DNA from: Megalonaias nervosa
Taxonomy: Eukaryota; Mollusca; Bivalvia; Unionida; Unionidae
Length of the DNA: 64,000 nt
Direction: 5' to 3'
Assembly: GCA_016617855.1 (NCBI GenBank)
Contig: JAECUM010016702.1
Coordinates: 16,934-80,933, forward strand
In this document: in pieces, positions 37,232 to 48,042 of the stretch
Layout of the letters: each line of letters starts with the position of its first letter
Numbering within the stretch: position 1 is the stretch's first letter
The notes under the pieces: model-generated
The model's database searches: none
What the model was told of the DNA's origin: nothing
Seen by the model: the letters and a program-made list of their open reading frames with translations, nothing else
Translations under genes and position numbers: made by a program

Positions 37232-37744
37232 ATGATAAATAATATGAATTTATATTGTGTTCGATGCAAGGCAGCCACGTCCACCACTGGATTAACAACA
37301 ATAATAACAAAAAATAAAAAACGCGCACTGACAGGTAAGTGTGAAAAGTGTGGCACAAAAAAATACAAACTTATTTCAAATACAGCGACGGGAGGTGATA
37401 TTGCTGCTTCGTTGGGAAAGTTACCAGGAGTTCCGTGGGCAAAGTATCCCGGAGAAAAACACTTACCTGGACACAATTATTGTGGTCCTGGAACTCGACT
37501 TGATATTCAACTTGATGATCAAAATCAACCAAGACCAGGAGAGTATCCAATAAATAAGATTGATCAAACGTGTCACGTTCATGATGTTGCGTATAAAAGC
37601 AAGGATTTACAACAACGGCATCTCGCAGATGTGAAGTTGATTCATGCATTAAATTCTATACCTGATAAATCTCTCAGAGAAAAACTCGCTAGTTTTCTAG
37701 TAAAATCTGCTATGAAAGGTAAAATAATGCTAGGGGCTGGATAA
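37232..37744 (+). CDS. Zinc-ribbon / parvovirus-type phospholipase A2 protein
   Basis: About 170 residues. The N-terminus has MNLYCVRCK and later GKCEKCGTKKYKLI, a two-CxxC zinc ribbon like the short DUF5679-type proteins of large DNA viruses. The C-terminal half has a phospholipase A2 core: calcium loop HNYCGPGTRLD and catalytic pair in CHVHDVAYK, followed by a helix with ADVKLIHAL. Parvoviral capsid PLA2 (YLGPGN...HDxAY) opens endosomal membranes during entry; a similar role in the virion is inferred. Either ATG 37232 or 37244 could start it; the first abuts the start of the divergent ATPase with no spacer, so 37244, immediately before the zinc ribbon, is plausible. The frame is intact. Confidence 0.85.
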   Translation: MINNMNLYCVRCKAATSTTGLTTIITKNKKRALTGKCEKCGTKKYKLISNTATGGDIAASLGKLPGVPWAKYPGEKHLPGHNYCGPGTRLDIQLDDQNQPRPGEYPINKIDQTCHVHDVAYKSKDLQQRHLADVKLIHALNSIPDKSLREKLASFLVKSAMKGKIMLGAG

Positions 37745-37752
37745 TTAATTAT

Positions 37753-38751
37753 ATGAATATTATAATGGAGTCCATTTATTATAGCCCAAGAGGATATTGG
37801 AAGGGCAGAGCAGCGATTAGTCAACTTGCTGAAGCAGCAAAAGTCTCACGTGCTGTTGCTGCAGCGTGGTTAGCCCGACAGGCAATATGGCAAATATATC
37901 TACCACCACCTAAAAAAATTCAGTACGCGTATTTTGATGTCAGGGTTCCCAATGAAGTTCATCAAGCAGATATTTTGCTTTTACCGCACGATACTATTAA
38001 AACACATGGACGTCAATCACGCACATACAAATACGCGTTAACTGTCGTTGATGTTGCAAGTAGATATAAAGAAGCGGAGCCGCTATCAACAAAAACAACA
38101 TCTGAAGTTGCCTCTGCGTTTAAATGAATTTATCAGCGAGGACCATTACAATGGCCACAGTTGCTACAGGTTGATCCTGGCAAAGAATTTCTCGGTGAAG
38201 TATCATCGCTGATGAAACAACATAGCGTCAAAATCAGGCGAGGACACATCGCAATTCATCGTGATCAGGCAATGGTTGAACGATTTAATCGAACACTCGC
38301 TGAGCGGTTATTTGGATACCAGTATGCAAAGGAAATAATTCAGGGCGACATGAGATCTCGCGAATGGGTTGCAAGATTACCAAGTGTGATAGCTGCGTTA
38401 AATAATGAAATTACTCGTGCAACTTCTATGAAACCTATTAATGCAATTACAAAAAAACAAATACCCCGTAGCGATGGCTACGGACAACGACGTGACTTTT
38501 GAAAACGGCCAGTGTTAGGTAATGTTACTGTAAGGTATTTATATGAACCTGGTGAACTTGAAGGGGGTAAAAAAAGAGCAACTGATCCTATCTGGAGTGT
38601 GACCACACATAAAATTTCTAGCGTGATTAGATCCACGGGTAGACCCGCCATCTACAGACTAGATTCAACTGCTCCTCAACGTGGATTTGTGCGTGAACAA
38701 TTACAAGTAATTCCTGAGGACACACAGTTACCACCACGTTCACTTTTGTGA
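37753..38751 (+). pseudogene. Retroviral-type (RVE) integrase, two in-frame TGA stops
   Basis: One reading frame covers the integrase, but TGA codons stop it at 38125-38127 and 38500-38502. The N-terminal part has ESIYYSPRGYWKG and a helix-turn-helix-like VSRAVAAAWLARQ; the catalytic core has first Asp in HQADILLL, second Asp in QVDPGKEF and Glu in AMVERFNRTL, with about 35 residues between the last two, as in DDE integrases. PIWSVTTHKISSVI in the C-terminal part is typical of Polinton integrases. The enzyme would insert the element and make the short target duplication. It begins 8 bp after the PLA2 gene, and its end overlaps the end of the convergent helicase gene by 12 bp. As it stands it is not functional. 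Confidence 0.92.
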
Positions 38752-40185
38752 ACTAGCACCAGGGCGTCCAGCGCCCCGACGTCGATTGCATTCAAGACAT
38801 GTCAATATGACATTATCACGTGTATGACCAAGATCACTATTAATTCTGTCTACGGTGAACTGTCTTGGATTATTACTCGAATATTCCCATAGCATATTAC
38901 AGTTACAACTTGCACAATGATTATTCTGTCGTTGTTTTAGCGTCATAATAAATTCAGTATCAATATCAAAGTCGCGATTATTTTTTTTGTCACCTTGCTT
39001 ATAACCAAATAGTTTTTTTCTTATTACGCCAACAACAACTTCGTTGTCTTCGCTAGTAGTTTGATTATTATTTATAATAACCCTGTGTAGTTGAGATATT
39101 CTTCTGACTCGAGACACTGCGAGATAAACTAAATTTGACCATTCGAATCTATCATCGACAATCCAGATATTTGTATCAGCAATAGTTAGTCCTTGTGACG
39201 AATGAATCGTTATAGCATATCCTAGCTTCCATGGAGTTTTATCCATGATCAACGCGCTCTCAACAACATCCACATCAACCAAAACAATATCATTCAATAC
39301 AAGATTTTGTTTTTCATTTGTTCCTGGAATTTCAACCTCAATATTCTGTCGTCCAGTATCCGCTTGGCGATAACATAATGGTACAGGTAGATTTGAAAAC
39401 TTTTCTTTATGTAACAGAAATAATTTCTCTTGCAATTCATCACGAACTATTTTTCTACTCGCAACTATTAAATCATTTGGTGTTCACAGATTCCAGAAAT
39501 CACTCACAGGAGTTTCTGGAATTATTTCACGCATTATCTCACCTTGTATTTTATCTGGATGTAGTCTGATTAATCTTTTAAATTCTTTCAGAGGTTCATC
39601 AATAGCTCTATGATCATCATTTATTTCTTCATAATAATCCACAAATGATTTTAACCACTCATGTGGAGATTGACCGACGAAAGGTGGTGGTTGACCATGA
39701 TCGCCGCACATAATTACCGCAGTATTTTTTGTCAGTAACCAATCAAGAAATATTTTTAATGTTTCTAACGATACTGTACAAATTTCATCCCAGATGATAA
39801 TCCGGGGTATATATTTCTCACCCATTCGTTCAGGTGTTCACGTATCCCCGCACCATCTGAAGAAACCATGATAAGTTTGAGATTTTACTCCACGTTCATT
39901 TATTTCTCTGGCTAGTCTATGTGTAGGTGTCAGAACAATCATATCAACAGAGTTCTTCAAACTACGGCGAAATAATTCAATGGCACGTGTTGTTTTTCCA
40001 GAACCTCCAGGTCCATTGAGATAAACGGTTTTATGTCTGGTCACGGGATCAAACACAGATGATGCCGATGATTTTAATATTTGATTATGATTGCTGTAAT
40101 ATATTTCCTTGATTTCAACGTCAGCATATTCTGAATAGTCAAGTATATTTTCTTGTTTTATTCTCCATGATCCCCATTTCTTCAT
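38740..40185 (-). pseudogene. SF1 (Pif1/RecD-like) helicase with C-terminal HNH domain, two in-frame TGA stops
   Basis: One minus-strand frame of about 480 codons is stopped by TGA at 39838-39840 and 39484-39486. Walker A is YLNGPGGSGKTTRA, Walker B is RIIIWDEIC, motif III is CGDHGQPPPF, and GYAITIHSSQGLT with VYLAVSRV are motifs V and VI of SF1 helicases. The last ~70 residues form an HNH-type module: CASCNCNML, then FTVDRINSDLGHTRDNV and CLECNRRR. The start given overlaps the end of the polymerase frame by 47 bp in another frame; residues WGSWRIKQE at this start resemble the segment that normally follows polymerase motif C, so the helicase was probably the C-terminal part of a polymerase-helicase fusion split by a frameshift. 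Confidence 0.88.
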
Positions 40186-42179
40186 TATCGAGTAGCGGTT
40201 TTACCAAATCTAAATACGCTTTATTTATATAAAAAGAATCCGTAGCAACTCTGACAGCGTAAGGAGGAAAACTATTTATCATAGATAATAAATTTATGGA
40301 AACGTAAGCGAGAATAGAAGATCTTAAATGAGTAAATTGCGGTGATTCACCATCAGCATAGTTCACGATTGTACCTAATTTAATTCCGTCTGACAAATAA
40401 GCATTACTTCTGCTTATGAATGTTCCTTTGTTCGTTGTATCAGTAATTATAAAATCTAACTCAGCATCATCCATGATTAATCTTGTACAATGTCGTTTAT
40501 GATCATACGAACCACCTTGAGTAAATTTACCAATTATTTTTCTACCGAGATCTTTTGCAACTTTATTTTCATAATCAATTTTATTCCAATCTTCATCTGG
40601 ATCTGTCGGTGAATGTTTCTTTTGTGGTAACCAAACTTGTTTCTGCGGATGATATGATATAAAAGCTTCACTTACACTCAACGACATTAAGATTTCAGTA
40701 TCAAGCATGTATAGTAATATCACTATTGGAACCCAATATTTTTCTGAGAAATGTCTACCAAACCACGCATAAACGATCGGATGAAGATTATTACAAAACT
40801 TAAATGATTTTACACAAGCAAATCCAGTTAAATCTAAATCAGGTAATGGTCCATTTATCGCAACTCTTGTCATTTCATGTGCCGGATGTCCGAATCTTTT
40901 GAAATATTCAGAACAGTCTCCGTATCCAAGAAAACTGCCAGGATAACACGCAACCATATCAACCGATATAACTTTACGATGATCGTATTTTGTATTCCAT
41001 AATCCGCCATGTCCATATTCGACACAACTATGCTGAATATTTTCAAGGAATTCTGATCGTGTCGGCGACCATGAATTTTTCTTCTGAGCGGCGTGGGCAG
41101 CAACTGATGGAACTGTAAAACAATTATTCAATAATCGTTCAACTTCAGCATCATCAGAATTATATTTCAGTGCAAGATTCTTCATTTCTTCATGGAGAGA
41201 TTCTCTACGATAAATCTCTCCATTAGGTTTTACAAATTGATCGTACTTCACGGATTCTGAACTCTGAAATAACCAAACAGATAGAGGATCATTCTTGCTG
41301 ATATCGCTGATAGCATCGAATATATAATCGTCATAAAATCTGACTATTCTATCTCGTGGAAATATTGTTGCAGCATCAGTCCATGCATGTGCGTTATGAT
41401 CAATGATTGTTATTGGGGTTCCATTTTTTATATATTTCGGTTTGTACAAAAATTCTCCGGTTAGTGTTTTTACTGTTATTGGAAATCTTAATTTCTTTTC
41501 TAGCTTAGCAGCATCATTGATAGATGCTCCGGTATCTTTAACTGTTTCTGCCCACTCATTTATTTTTTTTGCGTTTTAGATTAGTTAAACCGTTTCCGCG
41601 TATTGCTTTTGAGAAATGTTCCATAACTCTCTCAGCTACGCAGTTTAGTCCCCTTGACAATTTCATTGGTTTGAGATTATCAACACTAGGTTTATCATTT
41701 AGCGGCTATATCGCATAAATAACTGCCGTTACAGGATACTCTCGTTCATAAAACGGTTTATCAATACCAGTCAATATTCCTGGTTTTGATTGTTTATTTA
41801 ATGTAACAGTATTATTTCCAGTATGAAGTCGTACAGGGTCACGTTTATCACGGATAATCCAAGTGTCATGATCTGTCTGCACAATAAATTTTACTAGAAT
41901 AATATATCGCTGATTGTCGAGATAGTTGATAATATTTTTACCTCGTTCGTCACTCATTCTAAAATCAATGATATTCATGATCCTGAATGTTAATCAAGTA
42001 TGAACCGCACCATCATCGCGAAATTCTTTCTTGGCTTCACGGATACGATCGATTATATCTCCATTTATCAAAGCCAGATCTTGCATTGAAAAATTAAATT
42101 TAGATTTTGGTAGTTTGTCAAGATCAAATCTTGCTCCCGCCGAGACGGTGGAAGGTTCATTTTGTGGATAATCTCTCAA
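40139..42179 (-). pseudogene. Protein-primed family B DNA polymerase, broken
   Basis: The C-terminal 436 codons (41449-40139) are open. ISVDMVACYPG (catalytic Asp of motif A near 40959), GRKIIGKFTQGG (motif B region) and VRVATDSFYI (motif C near 40240) give the palm. Motif C has Ala where DTD usually has its first Asp. The N-terminal part continues upstream in another frame: a frameshift lies at or near an eight-T run (41563-41570), and that frame is stopped by TAG at 41706-41708 and TGA at 41994-41996 before reaching the region near 42179, where the start is uncertain (no clear ATG in frame). I cannot identify the exonuclease motifs. The enzyme would replicate the linear genome from a protein primer. 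Transcription appears to continue into the helicase. Confidence 0.88.
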
Positions 42180-42241
42180 ATTCCTCCATACTATAATTAA
42201 GACAAATATATGTTTAATTAAACTTTAATTATATATATATA

Positions 42242-42547
42242 ATGATTCAAACAAACAACAGATGCGGATGGCTAATGATAGGATTTTCTCTTCCTTGTAA
42301 TAAATCATGCGTAAATGAATTTTGTGGTCAACACATGCAAAGCTTTCGAAAAGGTAGTCTAGGACCGAAACCGTGTTTACGATGCGGTGTTGGGGTCAGA
42401 GGAGAAACACGGTTATGTGTACAATGCGGTGGTAAAAGATACAGAGAGCTGAAACGATATTATGATAAGAAGTCGTCAGGTGAATCCCCCATAAAAACCG
42501 CTGAAGACTATCTGGCCAGATTTCAAAATAATCATTTAGACAAATAG
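42242..42547 (+). CDS. Small cysteine-rich (zinc-ribbon) protein
   Basis: An intact 101-residue frame divergent from the polymerase start region. Cysteines occur as CNKSCVNEFCGQH, then CLRCGVG and LCVQCGG, consistent with one or two zinc-binding ribbons; the C-terminus is basic and then helical (AEDYLARFQ). Small Cys-rich proteins of this layout are recurrent in Polintons but I know no assigned function. A (TA)n stretch of about 10 bp lies directly before the ATG. Confidence 0.75.
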   Translation: MIQTNNRCGWLMIGFSLPCNKSCVNEFCGQHMQSFRKGSLGPKPCLRCGVGVRGETRLCVQCGGKRYRELKRYYDKKSSGESPIKTAEDYLARFQNNHLDK

Positions 42548-42589
42548 TATTACTATACAAATCGAGCAAAATGAATTTGTAAAGCACCC

Positions 42590-43060
42590 TATCATTAAAA
42601 ATTATGAAGCGTCTCGTGATGGTGTCATCAGAAATTGCAGATCGAAAAACCAGTCGGTTCTGACAATGGTATTGGTTATCTCAGATTCAGTGCTGGAAAA
42701 AAGATATAATACTCCCATAGGTTCGTACTTGAATGTTTTCATGGACTGATCGAAAATGGACTTGTAATTAATCATATTGACGGTAATAAACAAAATAACT
42801 CTTTATGTAATCTTGAAGTTGTTACACCAAGTCAGAACTCTGCACTTGGAAATACTGGGAGATGTAAAATGTTTGGAAAGAGGTCAGTTACATCCACTAA
42901 TACAGAGACAAGTAAAGAGAGAATTTTCCCATCAATGAATGCGGCTGGTAAATATTTTGATATGTGTATGCCTTCAGTACAATATGTGGCAAATAATATT
43001 ACCAAATCAGCATTTTCGAAAAAATTAAAACAAAGGATCACGTTCCGGTATGTACAATGA
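42590..43060 (+). pseudogene. Degraded NUMOD4/HNH-type endonuclease
   Basis: Pieces of a homing-endonuclease-like protein appear in order but in different frames: NYEASRDGVIRNCRS (NUMOD4-like start), SHRFVLECFHGLI then NHIDGNKQNNSLCNLE (HNH core with the His and Asn residues of the family), and FPSMNAAGKYFDM (NUMOD1-like DNA-binding repeat). At least one frameshift near 42640 and a TAA near 42710 destroy it. It is not a usual Polinton gene and probably invaded the element as a free-standing endonuclease. Confidence 0.65.
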
Positions 43061-43849
43061 AGCGAGATAAATCCGTCATCGCTGATAGAGCAATCAAGTA
43101 GTTGTCTCCCTTTTTTGTTATTGCGTATACATTACCACACATTTAGATTCAGTGATAAGAATCCACATAAAAATTTGCCTGAATTTGATAACGTATCACC
43201 ACATTTTCATAATAATATATCATGAATGTACCGATCCGTTATTAACGATAACAGTCTCAGATTCGCTAAATAACCGCCTTATGAAAACCACCGCTGGAAT
43301 AATTTTTCAACGTCTCCACCTCGTGATGAGATATCATATACAATGAAGGGAGATAACTCCGTCATCGCTAATAGAGTAATCAAGCTGTTATCTTTGGTAC
43401 TACAATCTAATCGTAATGCTTGAATATCTCTCCAGTCCAGATGTCTCAATTATGTGGAAGTATTAATTGCAGAAAATATATATTATACTTTCCTCAAACA
43501 AACATAGAAACCTCAGCCGTGATATTATATCATGAGAGAGATAAATCTATCATAGGCTGATATTGTACATAGCTGCTTCACATATCGATCGCAGCAGACT
43601 ACATGCATCATTGTAGTAGGCGGAATATACCAGAATAATATCGATCCAACGCATTTACTAACACAGTTCTGGCTAGCTTGAAAATATAATATTTTAACAA
43701 GGCAGAAACGGCAGAAATGTGTAAAATTGCAGATTTTGTGATTTATTTTTGCATTTTATCCAGAATCTGATAAAATACTGATCATCCTTGACATAGTCAA
43801 GGTGACAGAGTCAATGCTTATATATTTATTTTTGAAACTTATATTTGCA

Positions 43850-44090
43850 AGTGGAACATGGTGCATTGCTATCGCGTCTGACTCTCGTACTCGAGGTCTT
43901 GAGTTCGGTTCCCCATGACTGACACATGTTGGTGGTTTGTGGCCCTGGGATGCCACTTATTTTAATAATTGGGGCGCAAGCAAGAAAGCCTCATGAAACC
44001 CTCGCCAACGTCAAACAACGTGCAGACGGAGTGCAGTTTTGCACTTTCCCCGGGGTTTGATTTGGGGGGGGGGGTTACTATATGCGCTTG
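43850..44090 (+). repeat. tRNA-SINE-like stretch inside the viral element
   Basis: 'tcgcgtctgactctcgtact' and 'gtcttgagttcggttcccc' resemble the A-to-B-box part of a tRNA-derived promoter. A 'ggggcgcaagcaagaaag' segment and an inverted 'atgcgcttgcgtcct' further on bracket the rest. Assignment is tentative; no target duplication was resolved. Confidence 0.4.
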
Positions 44091-44096
44091 CGTCCT

Positions 44097-44322
44097 AAAA
44101 TAAACAGCAGGATGATGTGAACTCGTGACTTTGTGACCTCACTGAAGGGTACCCACATAGGGGCATTCAGAAAGAATGTCCGCCGGACCCAAAAGTCTCA
44201 GTAAGGTGCCTGTGGACCATAAGACCTCAATAAGGGACTCTTAGGATCTTATTGGTAAAGGCTTTACCGGCAGAAGGGACCCAGTGGAATGGTAGACTGA
44301 ACATCATCCTGCTGTTTATTTT
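44097..44322. mobile_element. 226 bp MITE-like element with 22 bp perfect inverted termini
   Basis: The first 22 bases (aaaataaacagcaggatgat plus gt) are exactly the reverse complement of the last 22 (44301-44322). The interior is GC-richer than its surroundings and has no coding frame. It sits within the viral element, so it inserted after, or travelled with, the virus. Confidence 0.75.
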
Positions 44323-44686
44323 TATTCAAAAATATATTTTTACTTTTATCTGATTCAGAATATATTTTTATATTTATCTGATTCAGAATATATTTTTACT
44401 TTTATGTGATTCAGAATATATTTTAACTTTTATCTGATTCAAAAATATATTTTTATAGATTCAGAATATATTTTTATTATAATAAAATTTTATTTTTTTA
44501 TGAAATTCGGTCAGATTTTCTAAATTTGACGGGTAATATACCCAACAATATTGCTAATTCAGTCGGATTTTCTAGCGTTGACGGGTATCATACATATCAA
44601 AATCGTTGAATTCAGTCAGATTTTCTAAAATATTTATTTTTATTCAGAAATATTTATTAAACAAATAATTTATAATATAATAAATA

Positions 44687-45113
44687 ATGAACCACGAAAA
44701 CATCACATCAATTATTACTGCTATTAAGCAATTACAACACAGTGGTATAAAAATATCTGATGAGCTTCATTCCTGAAAAAATAATGAGTGATTTTGAATC
44801 ATTACAATTTCGGAAGTCAGAAAATAGGTATACGTTGCCCTCCGATTATAGATTCATAAAGTTAATCCAGCAGGCGATGTTACGATCGCTGGCAGCAATC
44901 ACGGATACACAAGTGAAATTATTTGTTCCTCTTTCACGGGCCATCGAAAAGGTTAGGTCAGAATTATCTCACGAATACAAAACGAAAAGACTCGTACACG
45001 CTCGTATAAAACAGCTGAGAGATATTATGTCGATGACGAAAGAGTTACTGGCTAAAGATAAAGACGAGTGTGACTATAGTGACAACGAAACTTATAGTGT
45101 TGTACCAGAATAA
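44687..45113 (+). CDS. Unknown small viral gene, possibly frameshifted near its start
   Basis: A 117-codon frame (44760-45113) reads MSDFESLQFRKSENRY and, further on, a helix-rich basic segment, IEKVRSELSHEYKTKRLV, and an acidic C-terminus. A second frame opens with an ATG at 44687 (MNHENITSIITAIKQL) and stops inside the first codons of the main frame; the two could be one gene with a single-base frameshift at about 44770. No family recognised. It is convergent with the leftward virion block. Confidence 0.55.
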
Positions 45114-45357
45114 TTCATTTCTGATCCTGACAAAATCATAGGTAAAAAAAAATAATTATTTGATATTTTTTTTTTTGCTTGATGTTTTCCGTAACTACGA
45201 TGACGAAATCATTACGAACGCACATACAGATTTATATTTAATGACTCTGACCTCAGATCAAGCAAGTGGCCAGACTGATCAGTAAGTTTGAAATGTATCC
45301 GTGATAAAAGACGACTATGACAGTTTAGATAAACAACGTTGATTGGTTCTGATACAA

Positions 45358-46593
45358 TCAAATAACCTGGGGGGCTTGAGGTGTAAATGAGTAGAGAATG
45401 TATCCTTGTTGGGCCTTGTTGGATTTTTCAGTGTCAACTTGATAACTGCCGTCGATAACGTCACATACTAGATTGACAGCGATCGTTGATGTGATATTAA
45501 CGATACCCGGTGAGACATGACGACCGCCACCGTATGGATCATTATCGTATCGGAGAATATTTGCTGGTGGGGCTACTTTTCTCCATGATTCGAGGATTTT
45601 TGGAAAGTTCACATTAACGAAATCAGTAACTGATTGTTTAAAATCACCGATTTTATGTCTTTTATATAAATTTTCAGTTTGTTCAATCTCGCGGTTTATA
45701 CTTGTTGGATTTGTAAAAATTTTATATAAATGTTTTATTACAACGTGTTTAGAATATTCTAAATCGATTAATATTTGATTCAGATAATGAATTGATTCTA
45801 TGATATTCTTTTTTATGTCTTCGTTGTAATTTTGTATCAAACCACTGATTAAATTTTTAATATTAGCAATTGTCCAGTTAGATTCATCTATCATTGCTGG
45901 TAAAGTATCGAAGATGCGTAAATCCAAACTTGCTGTGTCTTCTCCCCCTGGAATTCTCAAATCAGGAATTTTTTCTCGTCCATCAATAAAAAATCTATTA
46001 ATGGACCTCGGATAATTATTTCGGTAATCTGGAATTTTGATGAATTTTTAATCGTTTGTCAGAAATTCATCTCGGCGTGGTTCTGGTGGCCCTACATAAA
46101 CAGATTCAACTTCAGGCCATCCTAACACTGTCCTGATCGAACTTTGATATATATCCACAGCATAATCCGGTGATAATATTTCAACGGCCGAAGACAGTGT
46201 TGGCTCGTGGACGGTAATGGCAATCTTTGATTCTTTTCCTGTGATGGATTTAATCCTACGCTGAAATTCTTCGTTGATCTGTTCTATTTGATAACTGCCT
46301 GTTGGAATACTAACTACTTACCAATCAGGAGTTCCATCAGGTTTGTTTTTATTTGCAAATACTAATGAATTATTCGGTTGTAGTCCACCAAACGATTTTG
46401 ACCTAATATTTGGCCAACTATAATAAACCCGTAATTGCGTTAATGCTATCTCGGAAGCTGGTATTGCAGTTGGAAAATTAATACTGAATTCAGGATTAGC
46501 TGAACTCGCTGATATCATTGTGGTTCTTACCGGAGCAGTATTAGTGACGATCTGTTGTAATAATTCCTGAGATCGCTGATCGAACGTTGACAT
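45358..46593 (-). pseudogene. Virion structural protein candidate, two in-frame TAA stops
   Basis: One frame of about 411 codons starts at 46593 (MSTFDQRSQELLQQ) and ends at 45358, stopped by TAA at 46318-46320 and 46048-46050. The N-terminal part has FSINFPTAIPASEIALTQLR followed by YYSWPNI, and beyond the first stop SIPTGSYQIEQINEE; this beta-rich 'xxxYYSWPNI ... IPxGSYxIxxIN' pattern recurs in a virion protein of metazoan Polintons whose exact role (minor capsid or spike) I cannot assign. The C-terminal half is helical and then ends in a beta-rich segment (GGGRHVSPGIVNI). It follows the fibre-like gene after 10 bp. Confidence 0.6.
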
Positions 46594-46603
46594 TATTATA
46601 CTA

Positions 46604-48035
46604 TTATTGTTTTAAATCCTGTTCAGGAATTTTTTCATCAAATACTTCATTGTAGATCTTTACTATAATACTGAATTCTTCGTCAGATATTATTCCATCA
46701 TTAAGCGACGAAGAAATCATCAATGATAATTTAGAGTATGCGGTCGTTGCTGTGTGTAATTTCATCATGTACTCGTTCAATTTTTCATTTGTACACGTAT
46801 TTATCTTTTTCGCGATAATATTAAATATTCCAGCGATCGTGGTTGACGATGAAACAATGATTGTTACAACGATCGACGCTGTCATCGTCAGCGTTGATAA
46901 TACTACGCCGGTTCCAGCAACAATCGCGGAAACCGAATAAACCACGATATCAACGACAATCGCACGTCTACGATATTTCTTTATTTTTGCTGTATAATTA
47001 TCGATGATGGTTTTTAATTTATTCTGCCATGTTGTTACTTGATCGTATCTGTATCTGTTAACGTCTATCATTATACTTTCGTTGTTGTCTAAGACAGTGA
47101 TAAATTCCAGACACCACCAGTAACGTCTCGGGGGTATTTCCCTTGATGTCAACGTAAATGTTTCTTTGGTGTCCTTGTTTAGCATCACCAGCAGAGGATT
47201 ATGATATACATTCGGTGATGATGAAGTGGCCGCAGTAATTTCCCAACCATGCATGGACAGCCTGTATAACCCAGTTACTTCTGCGGTATGTTCGAGAGTG
47301 TCATCGCGCGGTGTCCACCGTGTACGTGATGTTGCTAATTTGTTTGTGTGGAATTTTAATTAGATTGGTTTTATTGACGATATTAGGAATTCCACTGACA
47401 ATATCATTGAGTTTTGTATTAATGTCGGTGAGATTTATGTCAACGGATGGTGGGCTTCCAAAAAATTCATTAGTGGTTCTGTTTACGTTTCTGCGAAAAT
47501 TCATAAACAGTTGTATGTGATTATAAAATTCAGTTCTAAATGCGATCATTCCATCATTGATCGTCGACAACGAAGTTGCCATCGGAATATTTTTATCATC
47601 CACATATTTCTTTGTTGCGGCATCTTCATCACTTGCTGGTTCTCTTAAAGCAACGATTTTATTTCCATTCATGTTAAGTCCACCTGTTATTGTATCACCG
47701 GCGGATTTTAAACGATCAGCGACACTTTTTTAAATTTCATCTCTGATAGTTGCGATTGATACATTTGAGTCTCTGATTTTACCACCGTCAGTAAATACTG
47801 GAATATTGTCCGTAGTAGCACCAATAACTCTGCGAATTATATCGATCCACTTGATATTACTCGTCTTTAAGACACCGAATTTATCCTGAAAAATAACAAC
47901 TTCATCTCGGTCAACTCCAGATAAATTCATAATATCAGCAAGATCGTCTTTGGTGGCGTATTTTGATAAATCGATATCTTCTTTCTTCTTGCCGGTGAGA
48001 CCACTAGTAGAAGATCTTCCATAAATATCAACCAT
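46604..48035 (-). pseudogene. Fibre-like structural protein, one TAA and one frameshift
   Basis: Three frames make up one gene of about 477 codons. The N-terminal part (from 48035) ends at a TAA (47730-47732); the same frame continues with MNGNKIVALREPASDEDAAT and KKYVDD, a motif typical of phage and adintovirus fibre shafts/collars. Near 47300-47350 the frame shifts, and the remainder reads LYRLSMHGWEI, then a charged region and a hydrophobic hairpin (VVYSVSAIVAGTGVVL ... SIVVTIIVSSSTTIAGI), and ends with an acidic helix containing ISDEEFSII. Such proteins probably mediate attachment. The start is 7 bp after the protease gene. Confidence 0.65.
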
Positions 48036-48042
48036 TATATGA

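Larger units (their letters stand above)
43061..44680. other. Non-coding central block of the viral element, rich in repeats
   Basis: No gene. It holds three diverged copies of 'gagataactccgtcatcgct'-like sequence (near 43068, 43350 and 43535), a SINE-like stretch (43850-44090), a small inverted-repeat element (44097-44322), AT-rich ~31 bp tandem units (44320-44480) and two or three copies of 'aattcagtcagattttcta' (44505-44630). It separates the early-type genes from the leftward virion gene block. Confidence 0.75.

Noticed and set aside
38125..39840. Selenocysteine or read-through decoding of TGA in integrase and helicase
   Set aside because: No SECIS-like structure seen, and other genes of the element carry TAA, TAG and frameshifts, so ordinary decay is simpler; kept only as a low-interest alternative.
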